Assembly: GCF_009834545.1 (NCBI RefSeq)
Contig: NZ_CP019427.1
Coordinates: 1,385,001-1,449,000 of the forward strand
Reading direction: 5' to 3'
DNA length: 64,000 bases
Source of the DNA: Pseudomonas sp. S04
Lineage (GTDB): Bacteria > Pseudomonadota > Gammaproteobacteria > Pseudomonadales > Pseudomonadaceae
Shown: one piece after another, positions 17,681 to 27,478 of the stretch
Layout: each line of letters opens with the position of its first letter
Position numbering within the stretch: position 1 is the stretch's first letter
The notes under the pieces: generated by a model
Database searches by the model: none
The model's input: the letters and a program-made list of their open reading frames with translations, nothing else
What the model was told of the DNA's origin: nothing
Program-made: the position numbers and the translations under genes

Positions 17681-18829
17681 ATGACCAGCACATTCTTCAT
17701 TCCTGCCGTCAACATCATGGGCATCGGCTGTCTCGACGAAGCCATGGACGCCATCGGCAAATACGGCTTTGCCAAGGCGTTGATTGTCACGGACAGCGGG
17801 TTGGCCAAGGCCGGCGTGGCGGCAATGATCGCGGAAAAACTGGCGCTGCAGGACATCGAGTCGGTGATTTTCGACGGGGCCAAGCCCAACCCCAGCATCG
17901 CCAACGTACAGGCCGGCCTGGTGCTGTTGCAGCGCAGCGGGTGTGATTTTGTGGTGTCCCTGGGCGGTGGTTCGCCCCATGACTGCGCCAAGGGCATCGC
18001 CCTGTGCGCCACCAATGGCGGGCAGATTGGCGACTACGAAGGCGTCGATCAGTCGCCCAAGCCGCAACTGCCGCTGATTGCGATCAACACCACGGCCGGT
18101 ACTGCCAGCGAAATGACCCGCTTCTGCATCATTACCGACGAAGCGCGGCACGTGAAAATGGCCATTGTCGACCGTAACGTCACGCCGCTGTTGTCGGTCA
18201 ACGATCCGGCCTTGATGGTGGCCATGCCCAAGTCGCTGACCGCCGCCACCGGCATGGATGCGCTGACGCATGCAATCGAGGCCTACGTCTCCACCGCTGC
18301 CAACCCGATCACCGACGCCTGCGCCCTGAAAGCCATCGAACTGATCAGCCTCAACCTGCGCGTGGCGGTGCGTGATGGCAGTGACCTGCTGGCCCGGGAA
18401 AACATGGCCTATGCGCAGTTCCTGGCCGGCATGGCGTTCAACAACGCGTCCCTGGGGTTTGTGCATGCCATGGCGCATCAGTTGGGTGGTTTCTACGACT
18501 TGCCCCACGGCGTGTGCAATGCGGTGCTGCTGCCCCATGTGCAAAGCTTCAACGCCAAGGTTTGTGCCGAACGCCTGACGGTAGTGGCGCAGGCGCTGGG
18601 CGTGGACATCCAGGGGTGCAGCCCGGAGGAGGGGGCCGAAGCGGCGATCGCGGCGATCCGCACGCTGGCCGCGGACGTGGAAATTCCCGCCGGTTTGCGT
18701 GACCTCGGAGCCAAGCTGCAGGACATCCCGATCCTCGCCGCCAACGCCCTCAAGGATGCCTGTGGCCTGACCAACCCGCGGGCGGCAGACCAGCAGCAGA
18801 TCGAGGAGATCTTTCGTAACGCGTTCTGA
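17681..18829 (+). CDS. Iron-containing alcohol dehydrogenase (YiaY-like)
   Basis: A 382-residue group III alcohol dehydrogenase. The NAD-binding loop is [17 protein letters not shown]; the metal-binding block runs from [14 protein letters not shown] through [28 protein letters not shown], with the usual Asp and three His ligands. It oxidises primary alcohols or diols with NAD. AGAGGA before ATG 17681 supports this start; the upstream open frame is not family sequence. Only 12 bases separate its stop from the convergent DMT gene. Confidence 0.92.
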   Translation: MTSTFFIPAVNIMGIGCLDEAMDAIGKYGFAKALIVTDSGLAKAGVAAMIAEKLALQDIESVIFDGAKPNPSIANVQAGLVLLQRSGCDFVVSLGGGSPHDCAKGIALCATNGGQIGDYEGVDQSPKPQLPLIAINTTAGTASEMTRFCIITDEARHVKMAIVDRNVTPLLSVNDPALMVAMPKSLTAATGMDALTHAIEAYVSTAANPITDACALKAIELISLNLRVAVRDGSDLLARENMAYAQFLAGMAFNNASLGFVHAMAHQLGGFYDLPHGVCNAVLLPHVQSFNAKVCAERLTVVAQALGVDIQGCSPEEGAEAAIAAIRTLAADVEIPAGLRDLGAKLQDIPILAANALKDACGLTNPRAADQQQIEEIFRNAF

Positions 18830-18841
18830 TCCCGCGCGCCC

Positions 18842-19330
18842 TTAGCCGGAAGTCACCAGGGACCGGCCCGGGGTGGCGCTGAATTGAATCAACGCGACCC
18901 CGGCGATCAACAGCACGGCACCGAGCAGGCGCGGTAACGTCAGGTGCCGCTCCACCAGCCCGAACAGCCCGAAGTGGTCGAGCACCAGCGATGCCACTAC
19001 CTGCCCGGCCAGGGCCAGGGCGATAAAGCCTGAGGCCCCGAGCTTGGGCAGCAGCATCAGGGCCAGGGCGATAAAACACACGCCAAAGGCGCCCCCGGCC
19101 CACATCCACAGCGGCGCCTTGCTGATTAACCCCAGCGACGGCAATGGCAGGCGCAGGCTGATAACCACAGGCAGCAATACCAGCACACTCACCAGCAGCG
19201 AGGCGAGGGTGGCCCATAACGGGTGACCGAGGCCGCGACTCAGGTTGGCGTTGATTGCGCTCTGAAAGGGCACCACGGCGCCGGCGACTACGGCCAGCAC
19301 CGACAAACCGGCCCACTGCAAGGTACTCAT
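18842..19330 (-). CDS. DMT-family transporter (YdcZ/DUF606)
   Basis: A 162-residue inner-membrane protein with five predicted helices, starting MSTLQWAGLSVLAVVAGAVVPFQSAINANL, typical of DUF606 half-size transporters. Asn in SAINANLSRGLGHPLWA is a family feature. Divergent from a LysR gene, its likely regulator. Confidence 0.85.
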   Translation of the reverse strand: MSTLQWAGLSVLAVVAGAVVPFQSAINANLSRGLGHPLWATLASLLVSVLVLLPVVISLRLPLPSLGLISKAPLWMWAGGAFGVCFIALALMLLPKLGASGFIALALAGQVVASLVLDHFGLFGLVERHLTLPRLLGAVLLIAGVALIQFSATPGRSLVTSG

Positions 19331-19379
19331 AAGTCTCTCTCCAAGAGGTTTTACTGGACTCTAGGTCATTCGTCGCGCA

Positions 19380-19399
19380 GATTGAAATTCCGATTAATC
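19380..19399. promoter_or_regulatory. Possible LysR-binding site
   Basis: GATT-N12-AATC inverted repeat in the 87-base divergent region between the DMT transporter and LysR genes; it has the T-N11-A form expected for LysR regulators. Confidence 0.4.
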
Positions 19400-19417
19400 A
19401 TCCAGAACATGCATCAG

Positions 19418-20320
19418 ATGAATGATCTACGCCGTATCGATTTGAACCTGCTGGTGGTCCTCGACGCCTTGCTCAGCGAGCAGCACGTGACCCGTGCGGC
19501 CGAGCGCCTGCACCTCAGCCAACCGGCTGTCAGCCATGCCCTGGCGCGCCTGCGCGAGATGCTCGGCGATCCGCTGCTGGTGCGCGCCGGTGCCGGCCTG
19601 GTCGCCACTGCGCGCGCGCAGGAACTGATGGCGCCCCTGACTGAAGCACTGGCCAGTGTCCAGGCCTTGCTGGCGCCCAATACCTTTGACCCAGCCTCGG
19701 CCAAGCGCCGGTTCCGCCTGGCGATGTCCGACTATGGCGCGGCGATTGTCTTGCCCGGCTTGATCGCGCGCTTGCGCCAGGAGGCGCCGGGGATCGACCT
19801 GCAGATCAGCCACGCGAGCCGCGAAGGCATGCTGGAAGGCGTGCTCAACGGCGACATCGACCTGGCGGCCGGGGTCTTTCCCGAACTGCCCCATGAGCTG
19901 CGCTGCACGCCGCTGTTCGAAGAGCAGTTCGTGTGCCTGGTGGACGCCCGGCGTTTGCCGGCCAGTGGCGTGCTGGATTTGCCGACTTACCTGGCCCGGC
20001 CCCACGTATTGCTGGAGATGCGCGGCAGCGGCACCCCGGAGATCGAGCGGGCGCTGACCGCCATTGGCCAGCGTCGCCACGTGGCAGTCAGCCTGCCGCA
20101 CTGGAGCGTGGCCCCGCAGTTGATCGCCGGTACCGACCTGATTCTCACCGTGGCGGCCCGCGGCTTGCAGGGTGTCGATCAACCGCAGTTAAGCGTTGTG
20201 CCACCGCCATTTCCCATCCCCTCGTTCAACTTCGTCCTGGCCTGGCATGTGCGTCGGGGCGGTGACCAGGCGTTGAACTGGTTGAATCGGCAGATCGCTC
20301 AGGCGATAGTGCACGGCTGA
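19418..20320 (+). CDS. LysR-family transcriptional regulator
   Basis: A 300-residue LysR protein with an N-terminal winged helix-turn-helix (LDALLSEQHVTRAAERLHLSQPAVSHALARLRE) and an effector-binding domain from about residue 92 (FRLAMSDYGAAIVLPGL). Divergent from the DUF606 transporter. The ATG at 19409 is an alternative; MNDLRRIDLNL is the usual family start. Confidence 0.88.
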   Translation: MNDLRRIDLNLLVVLDALLSEQHVTRAAERLHLSQPAVSHALARLREMLGDPLLVRAGAGLVATARAQELMAPLTEALASVQALLAPNTFDPASAKRRFRLAMSDYGAAIVLPGLIARLRQEAPGIDLQISHASREGMLEGVLNGDIDLAAGVFPELPHELRCTPLFEEQFVCLVDARRLPASGVLDLPTYLARPHVLLEMRGSGTPEIERALTAIGQRRHVAVSLPHWSVAPQLIAGTDLILTVAARGLQGVDQPQLSVVPPPFPIPSFNFVLAWHVRRGGDQALNWLNRQIAQAIVHG

Positions 20321-20353
20321 GTTTTTCACTTCGATGGACACAAGGAACACGGA

Positions 20354-21094
20354 ATGACCTTGAAATACCGCTGGCTGGGATGTGTGGCAATGAGTGGCGC
20401 GCTGGGCGCGACCCAGGCCTATGGCGCGTGCGCACAGCCGCCGCTGCCCGAGGGCGTGCCGGGGTACTCGGTGTGCAAGGACTGGCCGGCCTACGATGGC
20501 CAGACCATTACCGCGCTGTCGCAGATCGAGCCGGACCCGACCTTGAGCGATGCCCCCGATGGCACCGGCATGTACGACCTGAAACTGGCGGTGGTCTCCA
20601 ACATCGATGGCAAGCCCCTGGCCCGTTACGCCCAGGCCTCGGTGTACAGCTCCGACGCCGTGCGCTTCGATGGCCTGAGCATCGACACCGCCCGCTACAA
20701 ACTCACCTCCGACCTGCGCGCATTCGGCGTACGTGCCGGCTTCACCGGTTCATCGCGAGCCAATCCGTTCGAACAGGCGGTGCTGTCGCTGTACGTGCGC
20801 GAAGGCAACACCTTGCGTCCGGTGCTCGAGCAGTTGGTGATCGAATCCAGCAATGGTGAATGGGATACCAACTGCACCGGCGAATTCAGCCACACCAAAC
20901 GCACCCTGGACCTGGCCAAGACCAGCAGCCACGGCTTCGCCGACCTGATTGTCAGATCGGTGACCACCGACACGCAGAGCAGCGTGGGCAAAGATGATTG
21001 CCAGTCCAAGGACGTCGTGGGCAATACGGTGTCGACGACTTTGCGTTACGACGGGCGCCAGTACGTGGTGCCCAAAGAGCTGCAGGGCGTGTAA
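20354..21094 (+). CDS. Exported hypothetical protein
   Basis: A 246-residue protein with a signal sequence (cleavage near AYGA-C) and a mature part containing five cysteines, suggesting disulfides in the periplasm. No family recognised. The segments around residues 70-130 are rich in alternating hydrophobic residues, suggesting a beta fold. Single gene between LysR and LysE genes. Confidence 0.65.
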   Translation: MTLKYRWLGCVAMSGALGATQAYGACAQPPLPEGVPGYSVCKDWPAYDGQTITALSQIEPDPTLSDAPDGTGMYDLKLAVVSNIDGKPLARYAQASVYSSDAVRFDGLSIDTARYKLTSDLRAFGVRAGFTGSSRANPFEQAVLSLYVREGNTLRPVLEQLVIESSNGEWDTNCTGEFSHTKRTLDLAKTSSHGFADLIVRSVTTDTQSSVGKDDCQSKDVVGNTVSTTLRYDGRQYVVPKELQGV

Positions 21095-21232
21095 GCCGGG
21101 CCAACGCCAGGCATGACCTGCAGTCATGCGGCTCTGCACATTTATGGTTACAGTCATCGCAAAACCTTGTGATACAAAAGCCCACCGCAGTCTGACGATA
21201 GGGCCTGGCAGCCCGACATGGAGCTTTACCGC

Positions 21233-21871
21233 ATGACCTCATCTTTATTGCTGGCCGTCCTTGCCTCCGGTTTTATCTACGGCATCACCCCGGGCCCGGG
21301 CGTGCTCGCGGTGTTTGGCATTGGCGCAGCCCGCGGGCGGCGGGCCGGGGCGGGTTTTCTGTGTGGGCACCTGTTAGGGGATGTGGTCTGGTGCAGCACC
21401 GCATTGATTGCCATCGTCGGCGCGCGGGAAATTGGCAGCAGTGCCTTTGATGTGCTCGGCGTGCTCAGCGGCCTGTACCTGTTCTGGCTGGGCATGCGGG
21501 CGATCCGCAGCCGTCGCAGCAGCGGCGACGCACCTCAGGGCGCGGCGCGGCAACCGTTCTGGCACGGGATCATGTTTGGCCTGACCAACCCCAAGGCTTA
21601 TCCGGTGGCAGTGGCGACCTTTACCGCCCTGTTGTCCAGTCGCGCCGAGTTGCTGCAGTGGTCGATGCTGCCCTGGTTGATCTTTCTGAGCTTCCTTGGT
21701 GGCGTTTTGGCATACGCTATTCTGATTGGCATTGTGGGCGCTCGTCGGGTACGCACGTTGTATCAGCGCCATGAGCTGGCTATTACCCGGATTTGCGGGG
21801 TAATGTTCATCGGTTTCGCCATCAATGCCTTGCTGCACGCGGTGCCGGGGTTGCTGGCCAACAAGAGTTGA
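21233..21871 (+). CDS. LysE/RhtB-family amino acid exporter
   Basis: A 212-residue inner-membrane protein with about six helices and the family G-x-TPGPG motif near the N-terminus (GITPGPGVLAVFGIG), a GLYLFWLGMRAIRS segment and a conserved FGLTNPKA block. It exports amino acids such as lysine, homoserine or threonine. The ATG at 21233 is preferred to 21218 because GGAG lies nine bases before it. Confidence 0.88.
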   Translation: MTSSLLLAVLASGFIYGITPGPGVLAVFGIGAARGRRAGAGFLCGHLLGDVVWCSTALIAIVGAREIGSSAFDVLGVLSGLYLFWLGMRAIRSRRSSGDAPQGAARQPFWHGIMFGLTNPKAYPVAVATFTALLSSRAELLQWSMLPWLIFLSFLGGVLAYAILIGIVGARRVRTLYQRHELAITRICGVMFIGFAINALLHAVPGLLANKS

Positions 21872-21980
21872 GGCTGCTTGCAGGGCTGCGGCAGCGGCTT
21901 GCGGCCAGCGCGGTGTAGCGCGCAGGCCAGGTCCATGGATAGCTACTCACGGCGGTATTTTTTGACAGTATCCATTCACG

Positions 21981-23324
21981 ATGAGCACTGCAAACTCCGC
22001 GCCATTGGCCAGCTACATCGATCTGCTGCTCGACGTCGTCTGTGCCGTCGACGGACAGGGACGGTTCGTGTTTGTCAGCGCGTCCTGCGAACAAGTGTTC
22101 GGCTACACCCCGGATGAGCTGATTGGCCAGCCGATGATCGAAATGGTGCACCCGGCCGATCGCGAGCGGACCCTGGACGCCGCCCGGGAAATCATGCGCG
22201 GCAAACCCAACCCGAACTTCGAGAATCGCTACCTGCGCAAGGATGGCCAGGTGGTGCATATCCTCTGGTCGGCGCGCTGGTCCGAGGTCGACCAGCTGCG
22301 CATCGCCGTGGCCCGCGACATCACCGAACGCAAACAGGCCGAATCGCGCCAGGCTGCGCTCTACGCGATTTCTGAAGCGGCCCATGCCGCCGAGGATCTG
22401 CTGGCCTTGTTCAAGCGCATTCACCAACTGATCGGTGAATGGCTGCCGGCGCTGAATTTCTCGGTGGCGCTGTACGATGAGCACTGCGAGCAATTGAACT
22501 TCCCGTACCACGTCGACGATCACGAGCGTGATCCCGAGTTCAGCGTGACTGGCCGGCTGTGTGCCGAAGTGGTCCGTAGCGGGCAGCCGGTGCTGCTGAC
22601 CCCCGACCAGCCGTTTGCCTTGCCGGGACTGGCCGGGCTGATCGACGCGCAGGATTGCCCTTGCTGGCTGGGGGTGCCGCTCAATTCGCAACGGGGCACC
22701 ATCGGGGCGCTGATCGTCAAGAGCATGCCTGGCGGCGAGCGCTACACCGAACGCGACAAGGAGCTGCTGCAATACGTCTGCGCCCAAGTGGCGGCAGCGA
22801 TCGAGCGCCGGCAATTGCACAGTCGCCTGCAGTACATGGCGCAGCATGACTACCTGACTCGCCTGCCCAATCGCGAATTACTCCGCGAGCGCCTGAGCGC
22901 GGCCTTGCTCAAGGCCCGCCGGGACAACGGGCGCATGGCCCTGCTGTACGTGGACCTGGACCATTTCAAGCAGGTCAACGATACCTACGGCCACGGCATC
23001 GGCGACATGCTGCTGCAAGCCGTGGCCAATCGGCTGCAAGGTTGCGTGCGCGAGAGCGATACCGTCGCGCGGATTGGTGGCGATGAGTTTGTGGTATTGC
23101 TCGACAGTATCCAGGCCGCAGAAGACGCGGCGCGGGTGGCACTGAAAATTCGCCAGGTGCTGGGCCAGCCCATCCGGCTGGACAGCCACAACCTGAGCAT
23201 TCTGCCGAGCATTGGCGTGGCCTTGTACCCGGAGCACGGCCTCGAGGAAAAGCAGCTGTTCAAGCACGCCGATGAAGCCATGTATGCCGCCAAGCGCCTG
23301 AGTGGACGCCTGGACCGGGCGTGA
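21981..23324 (+). CDS. Diguanylate cyclase with PAS and GAF sensor domains
   Basis: A 447-residue cytoplasmic signalling protein: PAS (about residues 8-115), GAF (about 130-275), GGDEF (about 285-445). The active loop is an intact GGDEF, and an RESD inhibitory I-site lies five residues upstream, so the protein should make c-di-GMP and be feedback-inhibited. No transmembrane segments. Single gene. Confidence 0.92.
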   Translation: MSTANSAPLASYIDLLLDVVCAVDGQGRFVFVSASCEQVFGYTPDELIGQPMIEMVHPADRERTLDAAREIMRGKPNPNFENRYLRKDGQVVHILWSARWSEVDQLRIAVARDITERKQAESRQAALYAISEAAHAAEDLLALFKRIHQLIGEWLPALNFSVALYDEHCEQLNFPYHVDDHERDPEFSVTGRLCAEVVRSGQPVLLTPDQPFALPGLAGLIDAQDCPCWLGVPLNSQRGTIGALIVKSMPGGERYTERDKELLQYVCAQVAAAIERRQLHSRLQYMAQHDYLTRLPNRELLRERLSAALLKARRDNGRMALLYVDLDHFKQVNDTYGHGIGDMLLQAVANRLQGCVRESDTVARIGGDEFVVLLDSIQAAEDAARVALKIRQVLGQPIRLDSHNLSILPSIGVALYPEHGLEEKQLFKHADEAMYAAKRLSGRLDRA

Positions 23325-23443
23325 GCCGGGGCACCACTCGTCGATGTTTGGACAGCTTTTTTAAACCTTTGCGCGCTTTGGCCTTCGAATGACAGGCGGG
23401 ACGTACCGTTGCATTCATTTGTCTGTTCAAGGAGGGCGCGACC

Positions 23444-23947
23444 ATGAAACCTGTGGCCAGCCGATTATCGACCATCAGCTTTGCCGTGTTGCTGAGCCTT
23501 GGCGCCAGCAGCGCTTTTGCCCAGTCGCCGGCCGACTTCATCAACGACGCCTCGGCCAAAGGCATGGCGGACATCGAAGCCAGCCGCCTGGCACACCAGA
23601 AGACCGAGTCCAAGGCGGTCAAGGACTACACCATCGTGGTGATCAACGACCGCACCACGGCCAACCAGCACCTGGCGAAAATCGCCAAGAAGCTCGACCT
23701 GCCCGTCGCCCCTCGGGAAGAGGTGATGAACAAGGCCAAGACCCTGATACCCGCCGTCGCGGATGGCGAGTCCTTCGACTCGGCCTATGCCGCCAGCCAG
23801 GTAAAAACCACCGAGCAGGCCATCGAGCAATTGCAGCAGGAGGCCCGGACCACCGACGTGCCCGAGCTCAAGGCATTCGCCGAAGAGACCCTGCCCAAGC
23901 TCGAACAACACCTGCAAATGGCCAGGGCCCTGCAAGCCAGTCGTTGA
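23444..23947 (+). CDS. DUF4142 periplasmic protein
   Basis: A 167-residue exported protein with a signal peptide ending AFAQ and a DUF4142 four-helix domain (FINDASAKGMADIEASRLA, KDYTIVVINDRTTANQHLA, C-terminal LPKLEQHLQMARAL). The fold resembles ferritin-like bundles but no metal ligands can be assigned. Monocistronic and convergent with the iron-permease-like gene, six bases apart. Confidence 0.87.
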   Translation: MKPVASRLSTISFAVLLSLGASSAFAQSPADFINDASAKGMADIEASRLAHQKTESKAVKDYTIVVINDRTTANQHLAKIAKKLDLPVAPREEVMNKAKTLIPAVADGESFDSAYAASQVKTTEQAIEQLQQEARTTDVPELKAFAEETLPKLEQHLQMARALQASR

Positions 23948-23953
23948 CCGGCT

Positions 23954-24364
23954 TCAGCATTGATTCAAGTCCTGCTGCTGCCCGTCGGCAGCAGGTGTAC
24001 CCTCTAGCACAATCGACTCACCCTCACCTAGGTTGCGGTACTGCTTTCTCAGCGCTTCGAGTTGCTTGAGATCGAGTGCTTCGAGGCCAAGCATGGCGTT
24101 TTGCGCATCTTTGGTCACCCGCAGCAATTCGTCGATCTTCAGGTGCAGGATGTCGGTGTCCCGGTTCTGCGTGTTCTGGATCAGGAACACCATCAGGAAG
24201 GTGATGATGGTGGTCGAGGTGTTGACGATCAATTGCCAGGTATCGTTGAAATCAAACAGCGGCCCGGTCAGCGCCCAGGCAACAATCAGCACAATGGCCA
24301 TCAGGAACGTCCGCGGACTCCCGGCCCACAACGCCAGCTTCTGTGACACCTTCGCGAATTTCAT
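23954..24364 (-). CDS. Low-affinity iron permease family protein
   Basis: A 136-residue membrane protein with two transmembrane helices (about 18-35 and 42-62, with NTSTTIITFLMVFLIQNTQNRD) and a cytoplasmic helical tail. The QNTQNRD signature after helix two marks the family (PF04120). The name comes from fungal Fet4; iron transport in bacteria is unproven. Confidence 0.82.
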   Translation of the reverse strand: MKFAKVSQKLALWAGSPRTFLMAIVLIVAWALTGPLFDFNDTWQLIVNTSTTIITFLMVFLIQNTQNRDTDILHLKIDELLRVTKDAQNAMLGLEALDLKQLEALRKQYRNLGEGESIVLEGTPAADGQQQDLNQC

Positions 24365-24562
24365 TGCCGTTTACCTTCTAAGGGATGGACCTGAAGTTCA
24401 GACCGCGACGGTGCGCAGGAATTGCTTTTGCCGACTCTGGTTCATTCCCTGCCGGGATCGCCTGCGGCTCTTCTTTCTTTGTGCCGGTTTGTGACTAGTA
24501 TCAATGGCAATCAATTTGCCAGCATGTACAAACACGGATCTGAAACGGGGAAGAGGTCACTC

Positions 24563-25648
24563 ATGGAATTTATCGAAAAGCTTTCAAGTCTCTCGGCCAA
24601 AGTCCGGCTGCAAGGCGCCACCATCCAGACAGAAGAAGCCACCAAAAATGCTTTCGTCATGCCATTTATCAGCACTGTCCTGGGGTACGACGTTTTTGAT
24701 CCGTCTGAGGTGATCCCGGAATTTGTTTGTGATGTTGGCACAAAGAAGGGGGAGAAAATCGACTATGCGATCATGAAAGACGGCGAGGTCCAGATCCTCA
24801 TCGAGTGCAAGAAAATCGGCGAGCCTCTGCACATCAATCATGCATCGCAACTGTTTCGCTATTTTCATGTCACGAGCGCGCGAATTTCGATTCTGACTAA
24901 CGGCCAGGTCTATAAGTTTTTTACCGACTTGGACGCTCCCAACAAAATGGATGAAAAACCCTTCCTGGAACTCGATCTACTCGACATCGACGAGTATTCG
25001 GTTCCGGAACTGACAAAGCTGACCAAGTCAGCATTCGATGTAGATTCGATCATCAATGCAGCCGGTGAGCTGAAATACGTCAGCCAGATCAAAAAAGTCA
25101 TTGCCGCGCAGGTCAGTAAACCCGACGACGATTTCGTCAAAGTGTTCGCCTCCCGGGTCTACGACGGAGTGATCACGCAAAAAGTCCGGGAGCAATTCCA
25201 GGAGTTGACCAGAAAGGCCGTTGTGCAATTTCTCAATGATCAAATCAATGATCGACTCAAGTCTGCAATGAGTGGGGCTATTCAGCCCAGCCTGCTGTCC
25301 CTGCCATCGGCAGGCTCAAGTCCTGATGTTGTGGATGATCGCGATGAGTCAGATGACAAGGTGTTGACCACTCTGGAGGAGCTTGAGGGGTATCACATCG
25401 TCCGTGCAGTGGTGAGATCTGTCGTTGATGCCAAACGTATTGTGCAACGTGATACACAGAGCTACTTCGGCATCCTGTTGGACGACAATAACCGTAAGCC
25501 AATCTGCCGCCTGCACTTCAACCGCTCGCAGAAGTACATCGGTATCTTCGACGAAGAGAAAAACGAAACGCGGCATCCGATCAACTCGGTCGATGATATC
25601 TATGAGTATTCAGATCGCCTGAAAAAGACAGTTGGATACTACGAGTAA
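24563..25648 (+). CDS. Orphan HsdR-N-like endonuclease-fold protein
   Basis: A 361-residue protein whose N-terminal 150 residues match the HsdR N-terminal nuclease region: a TEEATKNAFVMPFISTVLGYDVFDP start, then a D..E-x-K pattern (KIDYAIMKDGEVQILIECKK) typical of PD-(D/E)xK nucleases. There is no helicase domain, and no HsdM or HsdS gene nearby. The C-terminal half is unassigned, with charged helices near 200-260 and an acidic DDRDESDDK linker. GAGG precedes ATG 24563. Base composition is less GC-rich than its neighbours. It may be a regulatory or defence protein; function not known. Confidence 0.7.
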   Translation: MEFIEKLSSLSAKVRLQGATIQTEEATKNAFVMPFISTVLGYDVFDPSEVIPEFVCDVGTKKGEKIDYAIMKDGEVQILIECKKIGEPLHINHASQLFRYFHVTSARISILTNGQVYKFFTDLDAPNKMDEKPFLELDLLDIDEYSVPELTKLTKSAFDVDSIINAAGELKYVSQIKKVIAAQVSKPDDDFVKVFASRVYDGVITQKVREQFQELTRKAVVQFLNDQINDRLKSAMSGAIQPSLLSLPSAGSSPDVVDDRDESDDKVLTTLEELEGYHIVRAVVRSVVDAKRIVQRDTQSYFGILLDDNNRKPICRLHFNRSQKYIGIFDEEKNETRHPINSVDDIYEYSDRLKKTVGYYE

Positions 25649-25816
25649 CGTTAGTTCTGACGGTTGAGCCCTCAGCGCCGTGGGCTCAACTGCCAGTTAA
25701 AAAGCGCCTGTGTTGGTCAGTGCAGGCATTGAGGGAATGCCTGCCACCCAAGAGAGCCGGGTGGCGTTGCGCTTTTTCGCGATGCCAAGGACGACGATTT
25801 ATCCTGAACACACGCC

Positions 25817-26545
25817 TCAGCGTTCCACTGCCACCAGCAACATCATCGGTCGCTCCCGTTCTTCGGCGAGTGCCGGTTGCGCTTCCACCTGTTTCGCAGT
25901 GGGTCCCCATTCATTGACATGGGTGATCCGCAAGCCGGCGGCGATCAATTGGTTCAACAAGGTTCCCAGCGTGCGGTGCTGTTTGATCACGCCGTCGGCC
26001 AGCCAGTGGGTCACCCGTTCGCCTTCGCGCTGATAACTGTCCAGCGGCCAGCTCTTGCGGCCTTGGGCGTCGATGATCCAGCCGGGGTTGCGCGGGGCCA
26101 TGAAGATCGGGTGCTCGATGGAAAATACCAAACGCCCGCCGGGCCGCAACGCGGCGTGCAGTTGGGTGAACAGGCCGGGCAGGTCCTTGATGTAGTGCAG
26201 GGCCAGGGAGCTGTAGGCCAGGTCGAAACTGTCGGCAGGAAGATCAAGGTGTTCGAGGTCCGCGTGGCGGTAGCTGATGTTGCCAGCATCGGTCGTTGTC
26301 CTGGCGCGTTCGAGCATCTTATGCGAGACATCCAGTCCCAGTACTTGTTGCGCACCTTGCTCGCTGGCCCAGCGGCAAAACCAGCCGTAGCCGCAGCCGA
26401 GGTCTACCACCTGCAAGTTTGCCATGGGCGGCAGCAAGGCTTGCAGCGCGGGCCATTCCGGCGCGGCGTCGAGGCCGCCGATGGAGCGCCCCAACTGGCT
26501 GTAGCCCTGGAAAAAACCAGGGTCGTCGTAGATGTTCTGAGTCAT
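25817..26545 (-). CDS. Class I SAM-dependent methyltransferase
   Basis: A 242-residue small-molecule methyltransferase with motif I VVDLGCGYGWFCRW, motif II VLGLDVS and LHAALRPGGRLVFSIEHP (motif post II). A long C-terminal part with IITDAQGRKSW-like and THVNEWGPTAKQ segments is seen in relatives acting on small metabolites. Divergent from tam, with 157 bases between the starts. Confidence 0.85.
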   Translation of the reverse strand: MTQNIYDDPGFFQGYSQLGRSIGGLDAAPEWPALQALLPPMANLQVVDLGCGYGWFCRWASEQGAQQVLGLDVSHKMLERARTTTDAGNISYRHADLEHLDLPADSFDLAYSSLALHYIKDLPGLFTQLHAALRPGGRLVFSIEHPIFMAPRNPGWIIDAQGRKSWPLDSYQREGERVTHWLADGVIKQHRTLGTLLNQLIAAGLRITHVNEWGPTAKQVEAQPALAEERERPMMLLVAVER

Positions 26546-26702
26546 CGACACTTCTCCTCGATCAACCTGGGCAGGGGGCAGATGTTTCAACCCGTGACCG
26601 CGTCTTGACGCAGTCCCCAAGCTCGTCGCTTACTGGCGCCCCACGAGCGAAACGCACAGTCTAGCGTGGCGCTCCCATCCTGATTGGTTATAGGAGTATG
26701 CG

Positions 26703-27473
26703 ATGAGCTGGTCTGCCCAACAGTATGTGGCATTCGAAGATGAGCGCACCCGCCCGGCGCGTGACTTATTGGCCGCGATCCCCGCGATTGATGCACGTTC
26801 GGTGATCGACATCGGCTGCGGCCCAGGCAACTCCACCGAGTTGCTGGTACAGCGTTTTGCAGGTGCCGCGGTACGCGGTATCGACAGCTCCGCCGACATG
26901 ATCGACGCCGCCCGCAAACGCCTGCCGGGCGTACGTTTCGACACCAGCGATATTGGCGCCTGGAACGAACCCGGGCCGTTCGACGTGATCTTCGCCAACG
27001 CGGTGCTGCAGTGGTTGCCCGAGCATGCCACGCTGTTGCCCGCGCTGGTCGACAAGCTCACGGTAGGCGGCAGCCTGGCGATCCAGATGCCGGACAACCT
27101 CGAACAGCCGTCCCATCGGATGATGCGCGAAGTCGCGGCCAATGGCCCTTGGGCAGACAAGCTGGCTCCGGTCGCCGGGCAGCGCACGACCCTGGACGAC
27201 GCCAATACCTATTACCAGATGCTGTGTACCTGCAGCGCACGGGTGGATGTGTGGCGCACCACCTACCATCACCCGCTGGCGGGCGGCCCGGCGGCGGTGG
27301 TCGAGTGGTTCAAGGGCAGCGGCCTGCGGCCGTTTTTGCAGCCACTGAACGAGGTGGAGCAAACCCAATTCCTGGCGCAGTACCTGGAAGCCATCGAACC
27401 CTACTTCCCGGTTCTGGCCGACGGCTCGGTGCTATTGCCGTTCCCGCGACTGTTCATCGTCGCTACGCGCTAA
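26703..27473 (+). CDS. tam: Trans-aconitate 2-methyltransferase
   Basis: A 256-residue methyltransferase that detoxifies trans-aconitate by carboxyl methylation. It matches the Tam pattern: WSAQQYVAFEDERTRPARDL, SVIDIGCGPGNSTELL (motif I), FDVIFANAVLQWLPEH, and a C-terminal PFPRLFIVATR. Monocistronic, divergent from another methyltransferase. Confidence 0.92.
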   Translation: MSWSAQQYVAFEDERTRPARDLLAAIPAIDARSVIDIGCGPGNSTELLVQRFAGAAVRGIDSSADMIDAARKRLPGVRFDTSDIGAWNEPGPFDVIFANAVLQWLPEHATLLPALVDKLTVGGSLAIQMPDNLEQPSHRMMREVAANGPWADKLAPVAGQRTTLDDANTYYQMLCTCSARVDVWRTTYHHPLAGGPAAVVEWFKGSGLRPFLQPLNEVEQTQFLAQYLEAIEPYFPVLADGSVLLPFPRLFIVATR

Positions 27474-27478
27474 GGGGA

